Below, piece by piece: positions 12,913 to 26,620 of a DNA stretch of 64,000 bases; position 1 is the first letter of the stretch, and the number at the start of each line of letters is the position of its first letter. The notes under the pieces are model-generated. The model worked only from the letters and a program-made list of their open reading frames with translations, made no database searches and was not told the DNA's origin. A program made the translations under genes and the position numbers. The stretch is from Panorpa germanica (Eukaryota > Arthropoda > Insecta > Mecoptera > Panorpidae): assembly GCA_963678705.1 (NCBI GenBank), contig OY783217.1, positions 1,550,001 to 1,614,000 of the forward strand. Direction: 5' to 3'.

Positions 12913-15900
12913 GTTTAATTATTATAATTTGTTGATTCAATTTAACGTTAAAAATTCAAACCACCTTCATTAAAAGTTTACGAGTGTGTATTGCTATTTA
13001 TTTTTCGTGTGTGTAAACCAGGAATATTTTAAAATTAATTAGCTGCTATTCCATGTTTTTACATTTTTCAACGTTTTTGAAAAAATACACAGAATTTAGT
13101 GAAAAAGTTTTTCATATTTTTTACACTTATATGTTATTTTGTTTTTTCTTAAATACTTGCAGATCCTTGAAGTTATTATCCGCATAATTTACTGCACCCT
13201 CTCTCTCCTGTTACGCCTTGAAACAATCTTTCAGTTCAACTGTTTGGATTTTATCTGGAAAAAAGATTTTAAATTACTTTTTAATACATAGTTTTTTTTT
13301 TCTTAATTTGTTTGTAAATTCTTTTTATATTAATTAAAATGTTGTTAAAAAATATTAAGCCAAGCTTAATAAAAGGAATAAAGCACAAGCTTTATTTACA
13401 TTAAATTAGGAACTTAAGGACTATTACTAATGCAACAATTTTTTATTATATTAACTTTAAATTAATGTAACTATTTTTTAATGATTGTGCAAGATTCACA
13501 CTTACTATAGCTTACTACAAGCTAATTTGTAACTATTACAAATAGAGTCACTCAAAAGCATATGCTATTAGACCAAAAGAAAAACTATCGAAAAAATTAA
13601 TGTTTTTTATACATTGAGATTAATCAGAACAAATGTTCCTAGAATGGGATGTTACACTAGTAGATACGCTGCTTAGCAGAAACAAAATAAGCTTAACTTA
13701 ATTTACAAATTTGTTTAATCTACCATGAATTGTAGCAATGCTATTGTAAATAATTCCGATATTTTTATTTATGTTTTACTATTTTACAAATCAATTGTTT
13801 AAATGCTATACACAAAAACAGGAAATCAGAGATCAATTGTTCAAAAAAATAATCAATCAATAATAATACTCATAACTTCTACATATTACACAAGTAAACA
13901 AACGGTGCTCTAGCTAAACTCCTCTAACATATCAGAAGATATAGAGAAAGAGTAGGACAACCTATGAGCCAGACATTCTAGAATTCTTAAGTGGTTTCAA
14001 TTCGTTTTCCCCCATTAAATGTTATACAGACACAACTAGGCAGTTTAGCTTCGGTATACAAAACATACTTGAAGACATTTTTAAGAGGTTTTTCCACTTG
14101 AAGTACCTAACTTTTAAACCAGACTGCAGCACACGCGCTAGTGTCAAAGGTCGCTAACATTGTGAGCTTTTGGGTAGCGGGTAAATGATTTTTAAACTTT
14201 TGCGAAAAAACACATTTACTCTTTTAATTTATTAATTGCTGATAGAAATGTTACACGCATTATCTGTACACATGATAACAGTTTTCCCTAGCATTTTCTT
14301 ATAAAAAGTCACTTAATCCCATTAAATGATATAACCTATTAAATTTTGAAAATCGGAAATATTATTACTGTAATATTTGAAATAATTGTGTAGTCTGGTT
14401 AGAAAACCGAAAGCTATAATAAAAACTAGATGTAAACATATACACACATACATAAAAAGTACACATTCGCGCACACGCATACAAATAACGATCTTACGAA
14501 TCTACAGACAGACTAGAGTAGAGTATAGCATACACGAATTCATTCTAATACTCGGCGTTTCCACCACATGAAATTGGTGTTAGTGTGGTGGTATGTTGCG
14601 GTTAGTACGGCGCTCAGAATCAACTTGCGTAATACTTAAATATTTAAACAACTCCATCTACTCACATTCATTCAGGTCTGTGTTCATTGTGTTCTGTAGT
14701 CAGTCCTTGATGTGTTCTATCACTTTTGTGAGCTTTAAAATATTTAATTAATCCCAACGTGTTATCTGCTTTTCTTAATCAACTTCTTCGTGTTTATTTT
14801 GCATTTCTAATTTCATGTCATGTAGATGACAGTTTTTGCTTGCTTTTTTAAGAATCCAGAATATTTTTCCTTGGAAGATTAATCTGAAAAAGAAAATGAA
14901 TTATATTATATTAATAATAAAGGACGTGCAAAGATTTTTAAATTAGAAAATTAACGTTTAATGCTTTGTTGCACAATTCCTTTTACTGGTTTGAGACTTT
15001 ACTATGTATATTTAAAAACACTATATATTACATTGTACTGTTTCTCTAGAAAAATGTCACGCAGTGGAATTTATTCGAGTATTTTATGAGCAAATAAAAG
15101 CCATATATAACTCTCCTGAAATGCATCCAAATATTTTCTATTTGGTTGCATTCCGTACTATACTGTATAGTATGTGGTATGAGCATATATCAGTAGGCGT
15201 TAGAGTTACTACCAAAAGAATACTTCAACTGCAACTGAAATAGTAAAAATAAAACAAAAACAGTTTATTTCCCATATATTTTCTGTTTGACGCAAAGGTG
15301 GAGCTTGGCGTTTTATGTTTCACTCTGGTAAATGCTAATTTTATGGATTACGATAAAATATCTTGTTATATAAAGTAAAAAATATAAAACTGCTATTTGT
15401 CTATGTCTGATGTCAATAGTCTCCAGCAACTCTGTCTGGAAAATTTAAAGACAGTATTTACTTGCGAGTACGAAGCATTTGTCACTCGTTCTGCAGTAAT
15501 TTCTGAGTAATATATAGTAAGTTGCATTATAACATGAATTTTGTATTTAAACAAGATGCTAACTAACTACTGGCGCCATCTAATTATTAGTTTATAAGTT
15601 TTAGTATTTTGTGTAAACACTATCTTATATTTAGTATTGTTCTGAATTCTCTAAGTTATTGATAACTTAGCTATACTGGTAATGATGAAAAGGATTGCCA
15701 TAGATTAGAATTGACAAAGCCTTTTATTTCGTAAATTATTGAAAATTACTATATCTGGCAAGAATATTGTTAATTTAACGTCTAACGTCTAAGGCAGCTA
15801 AACTAAGAACTCTGTAATTGAGAAACAGAAATATTACCTTACATTAATGTACTATTTCTCCTAAGAACATATCTAGTAATACTTAATCTAAAAGATATTC

Positions 15901-17049
15901 TATTGTTACAGCCATTTTAAAAGTTTTTCATTATTAAAAAAGATGTCTAAGAATTTTACAGTCTTTAAAAAGGTGTTCTTTAAAAGTTGTATAAGTATGC
16001 ACTTTTTAAAAAGCAGTAAAACAGGTCACAAAATGTTGTATAGTAAATAAAATCGTTTACATAACAGGTAATGTTTGTTTTGATAGATATACACATAAAT
16101 AAAACAAATTCACTAACCGAAAAATAGGTAGTCTCAGTTGACAGGTATATACTATTCAAAAAAAACACGACCGAAGAACATTTTGAAGAAAGTAAAGGTT
16201 GATTAATTAACTACATTTTAATTGATTGAAACGACGAATTTTCAAATGTTGTCTGATTTGTTTAAAGAGCTAAATACGGCCCTGTTTATGATCAATTAAA
16301 AATCACGCCTACTGAAATCAATGCGCATATGCTCCATAGAATTAATCAAATTAGTTTGTGTCAGTTCAACCCCGACATAAAGAAAAGGGTGACGAGACAA
16401 CTCCGAACCCTTCTGTCAAAAATATATCTAGACGAAGTAGTTATAGAGTTTCAATAGCAAAACTTTTATAATGTTATATATAACGATTTCGTACCCCTAC
16501 AACATTCAACGAACATGCCTAGTTAGTCGATAGGCAAACCAGCTCTCAGTGAAATGATGTTTGATAAGCTCAATCATCGAGCTTTTAGATCGTACAGTTA
16601 TAGACCGGATCAGTAAATGCGAAACGGACGGATGCAAGTTGACATGTTTTCAAAATCTAATTATGATAAATTCATTCCAACAGTTGATGCAAATGCTCGG
16701 TTATCAACAGGTGTAGCGTCCAATTTTTATTAATATTAAATGCTACGGCGTAGACTCTAGAGCTTCCGGTCTATCTACGCTGCAACGAGTCAATATAGTC
16801 TGCAGTCAAAAGCGTTCTTGATTAGATAAAATTGTTTGCCTTACAAGTAATGTTTATTACGTTAGATAAACCTAATTGTACTACTACTAATTGTAATACA
16901 CGTAATTGTATTTAATGGGGGAAGTAAATATTTATTATTATTCTGCTTTAACTCCTTAATTTACATATCATTGTGCTTAATTCATTTTTAATCTTTATTA
17001 TATCTAAACATTCTCACTCCTTCCAAAAGAAAAAAAAGAAAAAATAATA
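12913..17049. other. Noncoding region upstream of the 9601-12912 gene
   Basis: AT-rich DNA that should include the 5' UTR and promoter of the gene starting at 12912. I could not place a transcription start. A 35-bp motif around 13495-13535 (ttcacactta...agcttactacaagctaat) recurs near 19083-19115, suggesting an old dispersed repeat. No coding exon is supported. Confidence 0.5.
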
Positions 17050-17640
17050 ACAAAACTGCTACTGCTTCACTCCTCTTGCTACTCTCCCTCCTGTTTCTAC
17101 TATGCATTCCTCTCTTTCCTTGCTCCTTTTCTTTATCTTCGCCATCCACTTCTTCCCTTCACTGCCTCAATTTAATAACTGCACAATATTCTTTTCGCAT
17201 ATTACTTTTTTCTCACACTTCAAACTTAATGTGCTCCAATGTTTCTATCCCACAATTTGCCCAGTATCTGTTTCCTTTCTCCTCGTTTCCCAATCTGAAT
17301 CTTGCAATCCTTCTCATGTTTCTTGTATCTTTCTCTCTTATGCATTCTGGTATCTCCCTCTCCCAAATCCTCTTATGTCTTTCGTTATATTTCCTCGTCT
17401 CCATTTTTTCCATTCTTTCCTGTTGTTGTCTCTTATCCTTAGCTCCTCATCCCTGTCTTTTCTCTCTGCATCCTCTGCCGCCATTACATTCTTTTCAAAA
17501 TACTGCTTTCTCTTCTTCGGGTCTCCTCCCCCACCCTTCTACTTTCTACTCTCCTCCCTAATTTTACTTAGGATTTTGCCTTCAGTGTTACTCATTTTCT
17601 CCTCGAACTTGACTGTTCTTCTTCCTGCTTCTAGTAAGTA
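17050..17640 (-). mobile_element. Degraded C-terminal end of an R1-like non-LTR retrotransposon
   Basis: The plus strand is strikingly pyrimidine-rich, so the minus strand is purine-rich and reads as Lys/Glu/Arg-rich protein. One minus-strand frame (17213-17413) gives ARFRLGNEEKGNRYWANCG followed by IETLEHIKFE. This matches the pattern of the region after the reverse transcriptase in insect R1/I-clade LINEs (arg-phe-arg-x-gly-asn-glu, then a Cys motif and E-T-x-E-H). Stops and frame changes interrupt it on both sides, so it is a dead remnant. Confidence 0.65.
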
Positions 17641-18953
17641 TTAATAACAGATTCTAGATTAGTGAAGTGACAATAATTAGAAAAGGTAATAATTATAATA
17701 GTGTAAAAACGTCGCGTCACGCAGATAGTAGTAGAACGGTCACGTTTTGGAGTGCTTTTAATATTTTAATATGTCAAGATAAACTCTACTAAATTGACAA
17801 TACCAAATATGTCTCCACGGTAGAGATCTTACATTTAATTGTCTAACGTATACATAGCACATCTTATATTCGTACTCCTACACACAGACAGCAAAGCGGG
17901 GGCGCGGAGCATTAATAATTTCTCACATTTCTATTTAATAACCACACATCACTAGTGTTAATGAATTCTACTTTTACATTTCCACGATCGTTCTACATTG
18001 TGTTATGATTTGTAGTGAAAAGAAAGTCGCCTTGAAATTGCACTGTACAACTACAACACTCCACTCGACACGAGGCGGACATATCCGGGGCCCGAACACT
18101 ACAACAATAGACACTCATTATGAACTATATTTTGCACAATTATATTTTATTATTATACATGGTGTTATTAAGATATGAAAATAATGAAATTATTTTAATG
18201 TTAATGAGTTCATTTAAATTAATTCGAATTTTTAATTAGGTTTGTTGCGTTCGTCTTTTTGCTATTACGGAGGTCTAATAGTTTGTCGCTTTGGACAAGC
18301 GTCCCCCAAACTTTTAGAGATCGCGGCCCTCTGAGGTATTGAAAGTACCACGGGTAATAAAAAAAAATATATTGTAATAATAAATGTATACGAATTGCAA
18401 CTTCAATTTCATGTTGGCTTCTACATTCGCGTTATTCTTCAGAGAAATGAAGTAAAAAATGTCAAGCAACTAGAACATCATCTAAAAAAAGAAATTGAAT
18501 TAAAAATAGTGACCCCTGCACTGTAGGCTGACGCATACAGCTTCGGTCCAACAGAGGGGCTTCAACCTGAGTCAATTATGACTCTAAATTAAAGAACTTT
18601 TTATCCTAGGTTCTCACTCTCACAAGGCTAAATGAGTTTCGACTTATGCGACTTATATATATATCAGTACATATTTTTGATTTCATGTTAGCATCCCGGA
18701 AACTCCGGTAAACACATTTACAGTTGAACCACACAGATTGAGAGGGAATAGAGGAGGATAGGTAATATAAATTTCTGAAAATCATTTCTCTTCGTTTCCT
18801 GTTTATATGTTACTATGGTATACATATTTCCATTGGGGTTTGTGCTACAATATTACTTGTATTGAAATACTAGCGCTCAGAGTTGGACAACGTTCAAAAA
18901 TTGAAGTTTAAAGCAGAGTGTAACAATAGCTAGCCAATGCGAGTGTTTTAACA
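17641..18953. other. Noncoding, AT-rich; possible old hAT remnant at about 18300-18525
   Basis: No supported exon. The segment from gtcccccaaactttt (about 18302) to gtgacccctgcactg (about 18512) resembles the decayed ends of a hAT-type repeat. The ends do not pair well enough to set boundaries. Confidence 0.3.
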
Positions 18954-19312
18954 TAGTGGTTCTTAACATATGCTTCGCGTGCTTGTTTGTTTCAAGCGTA
19001 TTAAATAGTGCATAAAAACATAAATCCTGTTATTACCGTAATTTATAAAAGATCCAAGTAGAATATTGTCTTGCAGTTGAAGCTTCACACTTGCTAGCTT
19101 ACTACAAGCTAATTAAAGTCTTACACTCCGTTATACTTTCTACATGTGGGGGGGTTATTTTTGTAAAAAAAATTTTTCAAAAAACTGTTAAATAGCTTTG
19201 TAGTCAATAATTATTAATAAGTTGCTATTGTGCATAGAACAATGTTCTTTAGTTTCATGATTTAGTTCCAATATATTTAATTCTATGATTTCGAAAAGAT
19301 TAAGAAACACTG
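18954..19312. mobile_element. hAT-like MITE (359 bp), degenerate
   Basis: The ends are TAGTGGTTCTTAA and TTAAGAAACACTG, imperfect inverted repeats of the CAGTGGTTCTTAA type. The flanking octamers ttttaaca and atctaaca match at 6 of 8 positions, as expected of a decayed 8-bp hAT target duplication. There is no ORF of note. Confidence 0.5.
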
Positions 19313-21069
19313 ATCTAACATATGTTTATATAACAAACAAAAAATATTTAACACATTTTAAACTTTTTATAAGAAGGTATAATTAGGTAACAATGGGCTC
19401 TTAATTTTACTTTTACCTTCTTCAGATTCTCATATTAGTATTTAGGTTTCACGATACGTTTATTACCTGGCATGGTTACTAGCATCAAAAACTAAAATAA
19501 AAATTTAGGCAACATATTTTAACAATTATATATATAGTGTACTATTATAAGTTTCCTAATAACTTGAAGTTAGTTACATATAAAATGTATATTTACTTAA
19601 ATGAATTGTATAACTGTTTCTATGTACATTGTACACCTTGTGTTGCCATAGAATTGTACTTATAACAAAGATAAGTCGATTTTTTTTTTAATTATAGACT
19701 TCGATATTGAGGTAGGGTTAGAAATTTAAATGCGGCATGAAGATAGTGTTTATATTATGCCACAGATTGAATAAATAAAAGCAAGTATAACTTTATAAAA
19801 TCACAATAAGTTGTTCATCCATATCGATGCAATAAAAGTGATCGTTAAAAAATAGGTTATAACCTTATAAGTCTTTAAACCGCGTTTTAACTTGTGTCAA
19901 TACAAACAATACATAAATCAAGTAAAAAGTGGACTTTTAATGATTAAATGGACAAGCAAGCGACCGTACTCGTGCTCGTGCAATACGGTATTGCATAGCC
20001 GTAAGAACAGGTTTTAAAGCCCAACAGGTTTTACGTTGAGTACTAGTACAACAAATACTACGATCTTAATCGCACGACTACGCTGCACTCGTACAGACAC
20101 AAACGAAACGGTTACACCTTTAATATAAAGCCGCGTGTAGACCTGCAACAGTTAAAAATATATTTGGGATTCAATAATACAATTTGCAATGTTTCTTTAT
20201 CCTAATGTACACTCAAAATAGTGACAGTAGCGAAGGGCTTGTCCAGCTGCTAAGTAGAGAGGTGCCTTGTTCCACAGTTCGGTCAACAAATACCTCCGAC
20301 TCCCCCTTCCCTGACTGACAGGAATGTTGATCCCATGTTAAGGTCTTCAAATAGAATTAGAAACAATATCCAAACAATTGAAAGTGTACGAAGGTTAAAT
20401 ATGGTTGTATAAACAAGAGGACGGTAGTATGCATGTCGACAAAAATGTAGATAACTAATTATTAATGATTGTAATTAATTGTTAAATTTCACGCAACTGC
20501 CGGTTTAAGTGATGCAACAAGTGAAATTACATCACCCTCTCGCATTCCCCTCGTTGTAATACTAACAGGTCAGGTTCGTAGGGGTGGGGGAAGCACCACA
20601 CTGTGTTTTTATACAATGGATTAGTTTTTGGTTGAGGTAACATGGTCTCTCATCAACAGACGATCACTCACTAATAAATTAAGAAGGCAAAGGACACGAA
20701 GAAGTATAAATATAGTTTTAAAATGTATATACCTGCACTTGTAATCACTTTGTTTATCAACATGATTCATTAGGTTGTGCTTTGCATGCTTAATCATCGT
20801 CTAATAATTAACAGCAATGATTTACACTTTAATCTGCATGACATACAATTCTATGAGCTATTGTTTACAATTTTTCATAACTGGGTACAATATTGTTTGT
20901 TCCGTGTTGTTTATCACAAAGTATTGTTTACAAGTGATTGGTAAAAATATTATTAGCTTTTCTCAAAGATTCTAAAACTGTTTAACTCTCTACTTTATCT
21001 ATGTATGTCACGCATTGATACAGGTTAACATCTAAGAAAACATCTAAAACCTCGTCCTAAAAAAGACTT
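19313..21069. other. Noncoding intergenic DNA
   Basis: AT-rich. I see no splice-bounded ORF or clear repeat boundary here. A GC-richer stretch at about 20220-20340 has no coding character. Confidence 0.4.
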
Positions 21070-21355
21070 AATATATTTGTGGGTCGGAGGTATAGGACAC
21101 TATGTCCATATTTGTCAAAAAATGAGATTATTGGCTTATTATATTTATATTATATTTGGATTATTATATGGGTTTCTTGTCCTCTACCGAAAGGTATACA
21201 AAACTTTGTCCTACATAAAAAAATTGGTGGAGTTATGGTGCTTTTAAATAACACCAAGTCCACCTTTACTTAGAGTAAAACATCTTCTCTCCTGTAAAAT
21301 ATAGAAAATGTAACATAGTATTCTACCTCGTATACCTCCGACCCACAAATATATT
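21070..21355. mobile_element. 286-bp inverted-repeat element with perfect 25-bp ends
   Basis: The 25 bases at 21070-21094 (aatatatttgtgggtcgg followed by aggtata) are the exact reverse complement of 21331-21355. Perfect 25-bp ends on a 286-bp noncoding body fit a young MITE. The outer AT-rich bases may include a TA or TATA target duplication (Tc1/mariner-like), so the exact border is uncertain. A 64-codon ORF inside is not convincing. Confidence 0.75.
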
Positions 21356-23572
21356 TTTTCACATTATTGAAATTCTTTATATATTAAATAATTTATTTTA
21401 ACTCTTCCAGCAATCTTTAGTTATCCCCACTGCAATGTTCCACAAATCGCATAGTTACTCTACTTAGGAGGCATCTTATATTTAATGACGACTGTCAACT
21501 TCATTTCCAGCTATTACCTCTCCAAATTTACTAAACCAAAACTTTTTTACCACGCTCGGCCATATAATGTTTAAGACAAAAACAAAATAGTTTACTTATA
21601 CTAAAAAAAAGTATATTTCAGTTCCATAAAAAAATATTCCAGTTAGCAAAGTTTAGAAACAAACGTCTTAAAACTTTTATAAGTATGTACTTGTTGATAA
21701 AAAAAAACAAATAGCTGAATAAGTTAAAAGTTCAGGTTCTAAAAACATGTATAAAGTTTATTTTGCTAGGTTAGCTTATTAAATCAGTTGAAATAATATG
21801 ATAACATTTGCTGAATAAACAGAAGGCGAAAAATAAACAGAATCTCTTCTAGAAACCTTGAACGCGAGAACGCGGTAATTGTAAATAAGGAGGCAGGACA
21901 ATTAGTGCTCAGTGCCCGGCTTGACTGCGTGGGTCCTGTTGAACAAGGAACAACTACAGTAGTCAGAGGACAAAGGATCAAAATATGAATGTAGAGCACT
22001 GGGTGCTTTTAATTGAAACTTCTAGTTTTTATTCGCCAAATATCTCAATCGAAACTCAGCCACGGGTTGGGCAACTTAGGCACTGTCCCTTCTGGACTAA
22101 CACTTTCCTATAATACCACCTTGTTCACACCTTCATTGACTCATTGTCTCACTGACTCAGATTTTATGATTTTCTGTTTCTGTGAGTTTCTTTTTCTTTT
22201 TAAGACCTTAGATTCTCGTTCTCTCATTACTTATTCTACAAATGAAGGTCACAAAATTATGCTGCAAAAGAAACATAAAGAAATTTAGTTTCCGTTTTCA
22301 TTTTCTGATTTCTATATAAAACGTTTCAATGTGAAAGCAAATTAAAAGTGATCCCCCTAGACTACATGCAAATTATTACAGAAGGATCATAATTAGCAGC
22401 AGCTGAAGAACTCCCTAATGAACAGCGGGTCTCAAGCACTCTGATCCACATCCAGAATATCATTTTAAGGAACTGAACCCTTTAACGTAGTAACGAGCGA
22501 CTACAGTCATAGATATTTAGGCTGATTATTGTCTGAATACATATTTACTTTCATTATGAGAGACAATAATACCTCGTCGAATATTAAATTAATTTCAAAA
22601 GATATTTACATTAATTATTATTGTACAAATAGTTATTTGGTATACAGAGTTGTAGAAATTATTCACTTCAAAATTATTGTGTTTTATATAACATAAATAT
22701 ACACAACTTCACTACGTTCAATTGTTTAAGTACTCGACTCAAAAGAGGAGTTAGTATTCTAAGTAGCTTCTAATTGTTTAGCAATTGTTATGTATTTATC
22801 AGCTTAACATCAATGCAAATACAAACACGATGTTTCACTCTTTCGGTGACTACCAACGTTTTTAAAGAACACGACAAAGATGGTTAAAAATTAAGTAAAG
22901 AACCTTAATAAATAAATTCACAAGCCTATTGCATGATTCGCTTTAAAAACAGGTCGATCAAAACAAAACGAAACTAGTCGAACAGACGAAAAACAACAGA
23001 AATTGTGCCGACTGGCGAGTAACAGGTAATTAATTAATTAGTCATACATCGGTTCACTTACCTGCAAATTATTTGAAAGCGTTCTTTTAAATTACTCGAG
23101 TATGTATGATAACTATGTAGCCAAGGTAATTACACGTTTACCTGCTGTAGAAATTTAAAAGAATTTGATGTTATAAAATGTGTTACATAATGTTTCTATA
23201 TACTGTAAGCAGTAGCGGACAAATACCAAAAGAGTGGTTAATCGAATTGAACTGGGACCAAAAATACGACCGAAAAATAGCAGCCTAAACTTTACGCCTA
23301 TTTTACCTATTTCTTTTACATATTTCTTTATTTATTTTTATAATTTAACGTTTTACTGTGAAGTAGTAACTGTAGAGAAAAGTATATACCGATATTTAGT
23401 ATAAAACGTTACGTAAATACTAATTAGGGATGAGTATTTTTCTTCTACAATTGCACACTGAACCAGACGCAGCGGATGCATTCATTCATGTACGCATATC
23501 CGAGTAGACACAGAAACGGGAACACCAAAGAAAAAAGTGTACGATACCCCAATACTGCACATGTATTATAGA
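21356..23572. other. Noncoding intergenic DNA; ambiguous GC-richer patch at 21840-22170
   Basis: Near 21830-22010 both strands have 50-70 codon open frames. On the plus strand a frame without ATG reads NLERENAVIVNKEAGQLVLS and ends with a TGA near 21988. On the minus strand a splice-acceptor-like site (ttgttcaacag) precedes an open frame. Both strands being open in one GC-richer patch argues for chance, and no family is recognised. Confidence 0.3.
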
Positions 23573-23745
23573 CAGTATCGCATTTAGAGGTGTGGAGGCC
23601 CCTAATTATTTTCCGAATAAAAGGGACAATTTTTTTCCGTCAACTCTTTCAAAAATGTAGTGCTTTGATCTCTGTTGTGGAGGCTCCTTTCTTGTAGAGG
23701 CCCCGGGCCAGTAGCCCCGCCTGCTCTCCCTCAAATTCGGGCCTG
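23573..23745. mobile_element. hAT-like MITE (173 bp) with perfect 8-bp target duplication
   Basis: The element runs from CAGTATCGCATTTAGAGG to CCTCAAATTCGGGCCTG, imperfect inverted repeats of the type CAG...CG.ATTT..AGG. It is flanked on both sides by the identical octamer attataga (23565-23572 and 23746-23753), the diagnostic hAT footprint. The interior is GC-richer than the surroundings and noncoding. Confidence 0.85.
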
Positions 23746-25408
23746 ATTATAGAATATGAATACACATATACATATGCAGATATATACATACACACAGCTC
23801 ACACTCACAAATTTGAAATAAACCTCTTACTCGATATATACACGTAAATATTCATTGTAAATAAATAAATAAAAGTTGAATATAAAATATTAAGGCATTA
23901 AGTTTACAAATCAATATCTGAAAAACATAAACTTTTTTTCATTTATTCCAGTTTATGAATATACTCTATTTACAAAGTTTTAGTTAAGTTCTGATTGAAT
24001 AATGTAATTTTAAATTCAATATGCATAATGTTAAATCATTATTTAAAACCGAGTTGATAAAAGAAAAACAAACTTTTATATAAAGCTTAAATAATTTGAA
24101 TATGTTGAAACATGTCCTCGAGGGATTTTGTTTTCTGTGTTTCTTTTTTAAATATTAATGCGCCACAGGGATTTCATTTTTGATCCATTTAATGTAATAT
24201 AATTATTTGAGTAAATTAGAATATACAATAAATAGAGGAAAAATTCAAGGTTGCCCTCAGAAGTGAAATATAGATATTTCATGAAACACTTCAGAAGAGA
24301 TGTCTTCGTTTAACCGATTAGTGAAACAAAATTAATGAAATATATGATTTATCAATAGAGATGTCAATTTCAATTGGTTCAAAGAGAAAACCGATTTAAA
24401 AATAAGATAAAATCTTTTTAAGAAGTTTAATATTTATTATTAAAAATGAAATTTCTAATTTAAAGTAAAATTGGAATTTAAATATAGATATATTATATCG
24501 AGAGATGTATAAAAGTTTACCTGAGCATGAACTTTCACCTGTTCAGGTCACATCACAACTTAGAATAAAATGAATTTGAAAACTGAGTTATTTTTAGTTT
24601 GTTATTTATAAGATAAACTGTCGTATTGTAATAAAATTATGTAAATGATTGGCATATAATTTATAACTTTGACCCAGTTGTGACCCAGTTATAATAAACT
24701 GCAAATAGATACCCATGAGTCACGTCAGCTATTTTAAGAAATTCTTTTTTTAATAATCATAGTACTATCGTATGTATCCCATTTTCTATTATGTACAATA
24801 TATTTTTTAGCAGTGAATATTAAAAAAAAAATCAGTTGAAAGTTTCGAAAGTTGTTTTATAAATGGAGGCCGTCTACCCAATAATAATATCGCTAAAATG
24901 ATATATATAATATGTGTATATATGTATGTATACATATATCAATAAAAAAACGTAATATTTCCATGAAAAGTAGCGATATTTTTATTTTAATCTAAAGTAC
25001 AAACTCTGAGGTTAGTAATGAAACACAATATCTGCAAATGTCACCGAAATATTGCGTTTTCTTTATTGATTTAAAATGACTGTCCTAGTAAGGTCGTAGC
25101 GCACCCTACTAGGGCAGCACCACTGACAGAACTACTAAATCTGTGCAAACTCTTATTACGTGTTTTTCTCTATGATCACCTCACTGGAAAACTATGTTCT
25201 TGGGTCTTATGCAAAATTTATTATATCTAGTCAAATCGTTGCCTTTTTTCGGTGTGTCACAAATTTTAGGTCAAATGAGAAATCAATTACATTTTCCTAT
25301 GAATTAGAATCTAGAACCCTTCAATTATTTTCTTAATTATTTTTATGTTTGCTTATAAGCCCTTAATTATGCCAATGTCGCCACCTCCTCACTACAGTTT
25401 TGTACTAG

Positions 25409-26030
25409 CAATGGCAACTTTAGCCATTGCGAGGCTGTTGTTTTTGTGTAATTTATGTAAATTGAAAGTAAGTATTTTTGATGATAATTAACAGGAAATG
25501 CAAAATTTATAAATAAATAAATGTAGAGTTTTAAAATTTTATATTAGAAGAATTATAACATTTATAGATTCAAATACATGTAAAGAAATTTTATTTCTTT
25601 AGTTGGTACAACGCTTGTCTGTCGGTAAAACAGTGACCGTATACTCATAGACTCCATAGATGACGTTTGAGGAATAACGGCCAACACAGTTGATATTTGA
25701 AGTGGACGAAACTCACTTTAAAATTAGATAAAAAGGAATTGACAATTTAAATAATAAACTTTAAATAATAAACTTTAAATGTCGTTTCTTTGATTTCAAA
25801 TATAATAGTATGATTTAAGTTAAACAATGTAATTATTATAATGTGTAAGTAAATTACTAAAATTAAAAGTCTTTGATTTCAGAGCAACACATAAGTTTGA
25901 TTAAAAATTTACAATTCCTAATAAAATTGGAGTTTATATTGTCTTATATACAACATATATAGTAATGACTTTCTACAAGAGCGATGTTTCGGGCGGTTGC
26001 CCTGTTTGTCTCCCCCTAAAGCCGCCACTG
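25409..26030. mobile_element. hAT-like MITE (622 bp), GGCGGCTTTAG family, copy 1
   Basis: The ends are CAATGGCAACTTTAG and CTAAAGCCGCCACTG (inverted repeats). The flanking octamers tgtactag (25401-25408) and tgtacaag (26031-26038) match at 7 of 8 positions. Just inside the left end it shares about 40 bases (ttttgtgtaatttatgtaaattgaaagta) with the copy at 29239, confirming one family. No transposase is visible. Confidence 0.85.
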
Positions 26031-26566
26031 TGTACAAGTATATGAATTACACACATGTGTTTCTATTTAACCTGCGATTACTAGTCCAGCCTCGTCAGTG
26101 CATTTACTATTCTTCACATGCCCCGTGTTGTATTATTCTGTTATTTCGTTGTATGATTATTTCTTCGTTCCCAGACCTCAAGTCAGTTATAACAGAACAT
26201 GTGTTTTTACGTAAGAACCAATTACAAATAAATAATGATAGGTCAGCACTGACCTCTGGACCATCGACCGCCAAAAGATTCCGTTACCCGTTACTTTAAC
26301 ATTTGAATGCTACAATCGTTTGGAATGGAACACCGTTGTTGATAAAACTGGATATACTGGCACATAATACAGTAAACTGTATTCAATAGTGCTTAATTAG
26401 TAAACCAATCTGTTCCAAATTATATACTCAATATACTTTCACACTCAGTTAAGAGCAAGAGTAGTACAAGCACTTGTGAAACATATATTTCAACATTATT
26501 ACTTCATTTACTTTTCTATAAAAGAAGATGTTATCTGTAAAATCAATAAGAAAAAAACAAACTTAC

Positions 26567-26620
26567 GATTAAAATGCAAATAATCCAAAACACGTGTATC
26601 AACACACTGCACTTAAACAT
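26567..26620 (-). CDS. Candidate signal-peptide first exon of a minus-strand gene
   Basis: An ATG at 26618-26620 starts an 18-codon exon reading MFKCSVLIHVFWIICILI, followed immediately by a consensus GTAAGT donor in phase 0. A short basic start, then a hydrophobic core ending at a splice site, is the usual layout of the first exon of a secreted or membrane protein. A GC-richer segment about 180 bases upstream (26785-26835) could hold the promoter. I found no downstream exon, so the exon is only suggestive; 18 hydrophobic codons can arise by chance in AT-rich DNA. Confidence 0.3.

Noticed and set aside
17076..17644. Two overlapping plus-strand Ser/Leu/Phe-rich ORFs of 161 and 180 codons
   Set aside because: They arise from the pyrimidine-rich antisense of a degraded LINE; the minus strand carries the recognisable pattern.
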